The notes beneath the pieces are model-generated. The model saw nothing but the letters and a program-made list of their open reading frames with translations. It was not told the origin of the DNA and did no database searches. Made by a program: the position numbers and the translations under genes. This document shows positions 62,451 to 64,000 of a DNA stretch of 64,000 nucleotides, in pieces; within the stretch, counting starts at the first letter, position 1; each line of letters starts with the position of its first letter. The DNA comes from Isochrysis galbana. Its lineage: Eukaryota; Haptophyta; Isochrysidales; Isochrysidaceae. The stretch covers positions 2,211,398 to 2,275,397 of the forward strand of contig CM030931.1 of NCBI GenBank assembly GCA_018136815.1, read 5' to 3'.

Positions 62451-62574
62451 GAGAGAGTGACGCCAGCCACAGCTTGGGGCGCCCAGCCGGGCGGGCGGAC
62501 GGGGCGCGGAGTTGACCGGGGAAGACACTCTGTACAGCCCTAAGCCTTGGGGCCCTGTGATAGATAGTAGATGT

Positions 62575-62925
62575 GTTACCCCCCAGGAGCCAACGCCCCC
62601 CAGGAGCTCTCGGGGGCCCCCAGGAGCTATCGGGGGGAAATTTTCTCCCGATCGCCAACAGCCCCACCGAGAGCTACCGGGGGACCGAGAAAATTCCCCG
62701 AGAGCTGTTGGGAGATTTTACGTCCCCCGGGGAGCTATCGCGTGTTTTAAGGTCGGCCCCCAATAGCTATCGGGGGCGAAAGATTGCCCCCGTTTGCTAT
62801 TGGGGGGAAAACGACGGGCGCCGATAGCTATTGGGGGAAAACGACGGGCGCCGATAGCTATCGGGGGGCTGTCCTCGAGCCCCCAGGCGCTATTCCCCCC
62901 CGTAAGCTGTCAGGGTGCCTGTCCC
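62575..62925. repeat. Array of imperfect GATAGCTATC palindromes in G/C-runs
   Basis: About twelve variants of (C)CCCNATAGCTATNGGGG or GAGCTATCGGGGG occur in 350 bp, for example CCCCCAATAGCTATCGGGGG near 62757. Two direct 32-bp units GGGAAAACGACGGGCGCCGA lie at about 62803-62860. The array sits between divergent genes (62450 minus, 63166 plus). Confidence 0.8.
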
Positions 62926-63165
62926 ATTTCGCTGGCAGTCACCTCGTACTCTGTCTCTCTTCATACCTTAATCTTACGGTGCTGTTACGATGAATCTTAT
63001 GGTCGTTCTTATGGCGGTGCCTTGCGACTTTTCGACACTACAACGAGACTCTCGTCGGTGAGAGTATGGAGGTAAGGGTGTTTATGGAAGAAAACGCTGG
63101 CAGCAACTCACCCAGGAAATCCTTTCTTCTTCTTCATATCGCACTCTCTCTCGCTCCCGCACCGC

Positions 63166-63793
63166 ATGTCACAGATGACGCCCTCACCCCTTCTCAATGC
63201 CCCTTCCGCTGTTGCAGGTGTGACACCGCAGCAGTGGGAGGAGGCAAAGAGACTCTTTTATCAGCTGGTGGCTGATTTCAAGAGCCGCGCCATGGATGCC
63301 GCAAAACGTGCTGAGATCGTTCACCTTCTCAAGAACTGGGACGTGCTCAACGTCAAGCAGCGGCGTCTCTACGGGGGGGGCAACCACAACTATTGGAAGA
63401 GCAAGTACGAGCTCGCGCCCACGCTGCCCAACAAGCCAGCAACTCTCCTCTCCAAGGCCACTGGCAAGCGCGTCGTGGTGTACGAGGAAGCCTTCGACTC
63501 AGTGAAGGTGGTCCACGAGAATAGTGAGTGCGCCCGCCTCCCCCCACCCGCCTCCCGCCTCCCCTGCCCCTCACACCTGACGCCCTCTTCCTTGCCTGTG
63601 CTTGGTAGAATTGCATGCGAAGGATGTGCAGCTGTACAAGGCCGCGGCAGAAGCGTACGGCGACTCTGTCACGCGCAACATGTGCCTCGCCTTTGTCAAG
63701 TGCTGCCCTGTGTGCGTGTCGGCGCGAGTGCGGAAGGCAAAAGCCGCAGGGCACAGACCAATCATCACACACGGCTACAACTCAAGGGGGCAG
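63166..63793 (+). CDS. Integrase-like protein with H2C2 zinc-binding domain (element-derived, continues off window)
   Basis: Exons 63166-63523 and 63609-63793 are joined by a GTGAGT/GGTAG intron with phase kept; a third exon must lie beyond the edge (CAG/GTGTGC donor at 63793). The protein resembles the integrase region of KRBA2-type genes, which derive from retroelement or Ginger-type integrases: WKSKYELAPTL, VVVYEEAFDSVKVVHE, then an HX4H...CX2C zinc site (HENKLH...CCPVC), then IITHGYNSRGQ (family F/YNSRGQVD). The RNase H-like catalytic core would follow outside the window. It could be a mobile element or a domesticated gene. Confidence 0.62.
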
Positions 63794-63878
63794 GTGTGCG
63801 GAATGCGTGCGCGTGCGCGTCACACCCAGCACCAACACCCCACCAACGCCTTTCGCGTCGACCCTCCTCTCGTTTGCA

Positions 63879-64000
63879 ACAAGGTCACTCCACATACTGA
63901 ACAAGTTGACTCCACGCTCAACATGTTAACTCCACGCTCAACAAGTTGACTCCACGCTCAACAAGTTGACTCCACGCTCAACAAGTTGACTCCACACTGG
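63879..64000. repeat. 20-bp tandem repeat at the right edge
   Basis: Five units of ACAAGTTGACTCCACGCTCA start at 63901, 63921, 63941, 63961 and 63981, with slight variants and one degenerate unit before. They lie in the presumed intron of the integrase-like gene and may continue. Confidence 0.95.

Noticed and set aside
63901-64000. CRISPR-like array
   Set aside because: Units are contiguous 20-mers with no spacers, in a eukaryotic context: a minisatellite.

Overview
The window looks like nuclear DNA of a GC-rich, flagellated alga with a secondary plastid, most plausibly a haptophyte. The sequence supports a eukaryote directly: GT-AG introns interrupt several genes in phase, intergenic space is long and repeat-filled, and poly-G/C tracts and microsatellites are common. 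A cytoplasmic dynein-2 light intermediate chain points to cilia. A small membrane protein with a signal-plus-transit-like leader points to a plastid inside the endomembrane system. The haptophyte assignment is inference; no rRNA or plastid marker is present.

Layout. 0-3 kb: DTWD1-type tRNA modification enzyme (minus, runs off the left edge), an unknown protein and a DHH exopolyphosphatase. 3-7.5 kb: a 5'-truncated LINE with a clear target-site duplication, then nested dispersed repeats. 7.6-8.9 kb: DNAJC22-like membrane J-protein. 10-12 kb: an AT-richer island holding one gene of a family shared by nucleocytoplasmic large DNA viruses and two possible companions. 12.8-18.6 kb: a multi-exon Gal-3-O-sulfotransferase-like gene divergent from a three-exon NFRKB/INO80G gene. 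19-26 kb: coiled-coil and unknown genes, hAT and Harbinger remnants, and a 1.2-kb hAT-type non-autonomous element. 27.5-28.3 kb: A20/AN1 zinc-finger gene. 31.3-32.7 kb: OTU protease. 34.7-36 kb: GNAT acetyltransferase with an acidic repeat tail. 38.2-39.3 kb: cis-prenyltransferase with an unusual hydrophobic tail. 43.3-46 kb: glutamine-rich coactivator-like protein. 47.5-48 kb: cytochrome b561-like gene. 48.8-55.8 kb: two more LINE copies, a plastid-type small protein and a piggyBac-like non-autonomous element. 56.2-57.4 kb: dynein-2 light intermediate chain. 57.7-64 kb: a TIR element, a LINE tail with a 12-bp target-site duplication, an unknown coiled-coil gene, a palindrome array, and an integrase-like gene running off the right edge.

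The host genes are unrelated housekeeping functions (tRNA modification, polyphosphate, chromatin, ubiquitin, dolichol, cilium, redox) and do not form a pathway. The window's character comes from its mobile DNA: at least four transposon types with terminal signatures that can be read directly (TTAA piggyBac-like, 8-bp hAT-like, a TCGCGTTCCGTC TIR family and T-tailed LINEs), plus one abundant dispersed repeat superfamily. Where exons were joined, only GT/AG signals, phase and family similarity were used, with no transcript evidence.
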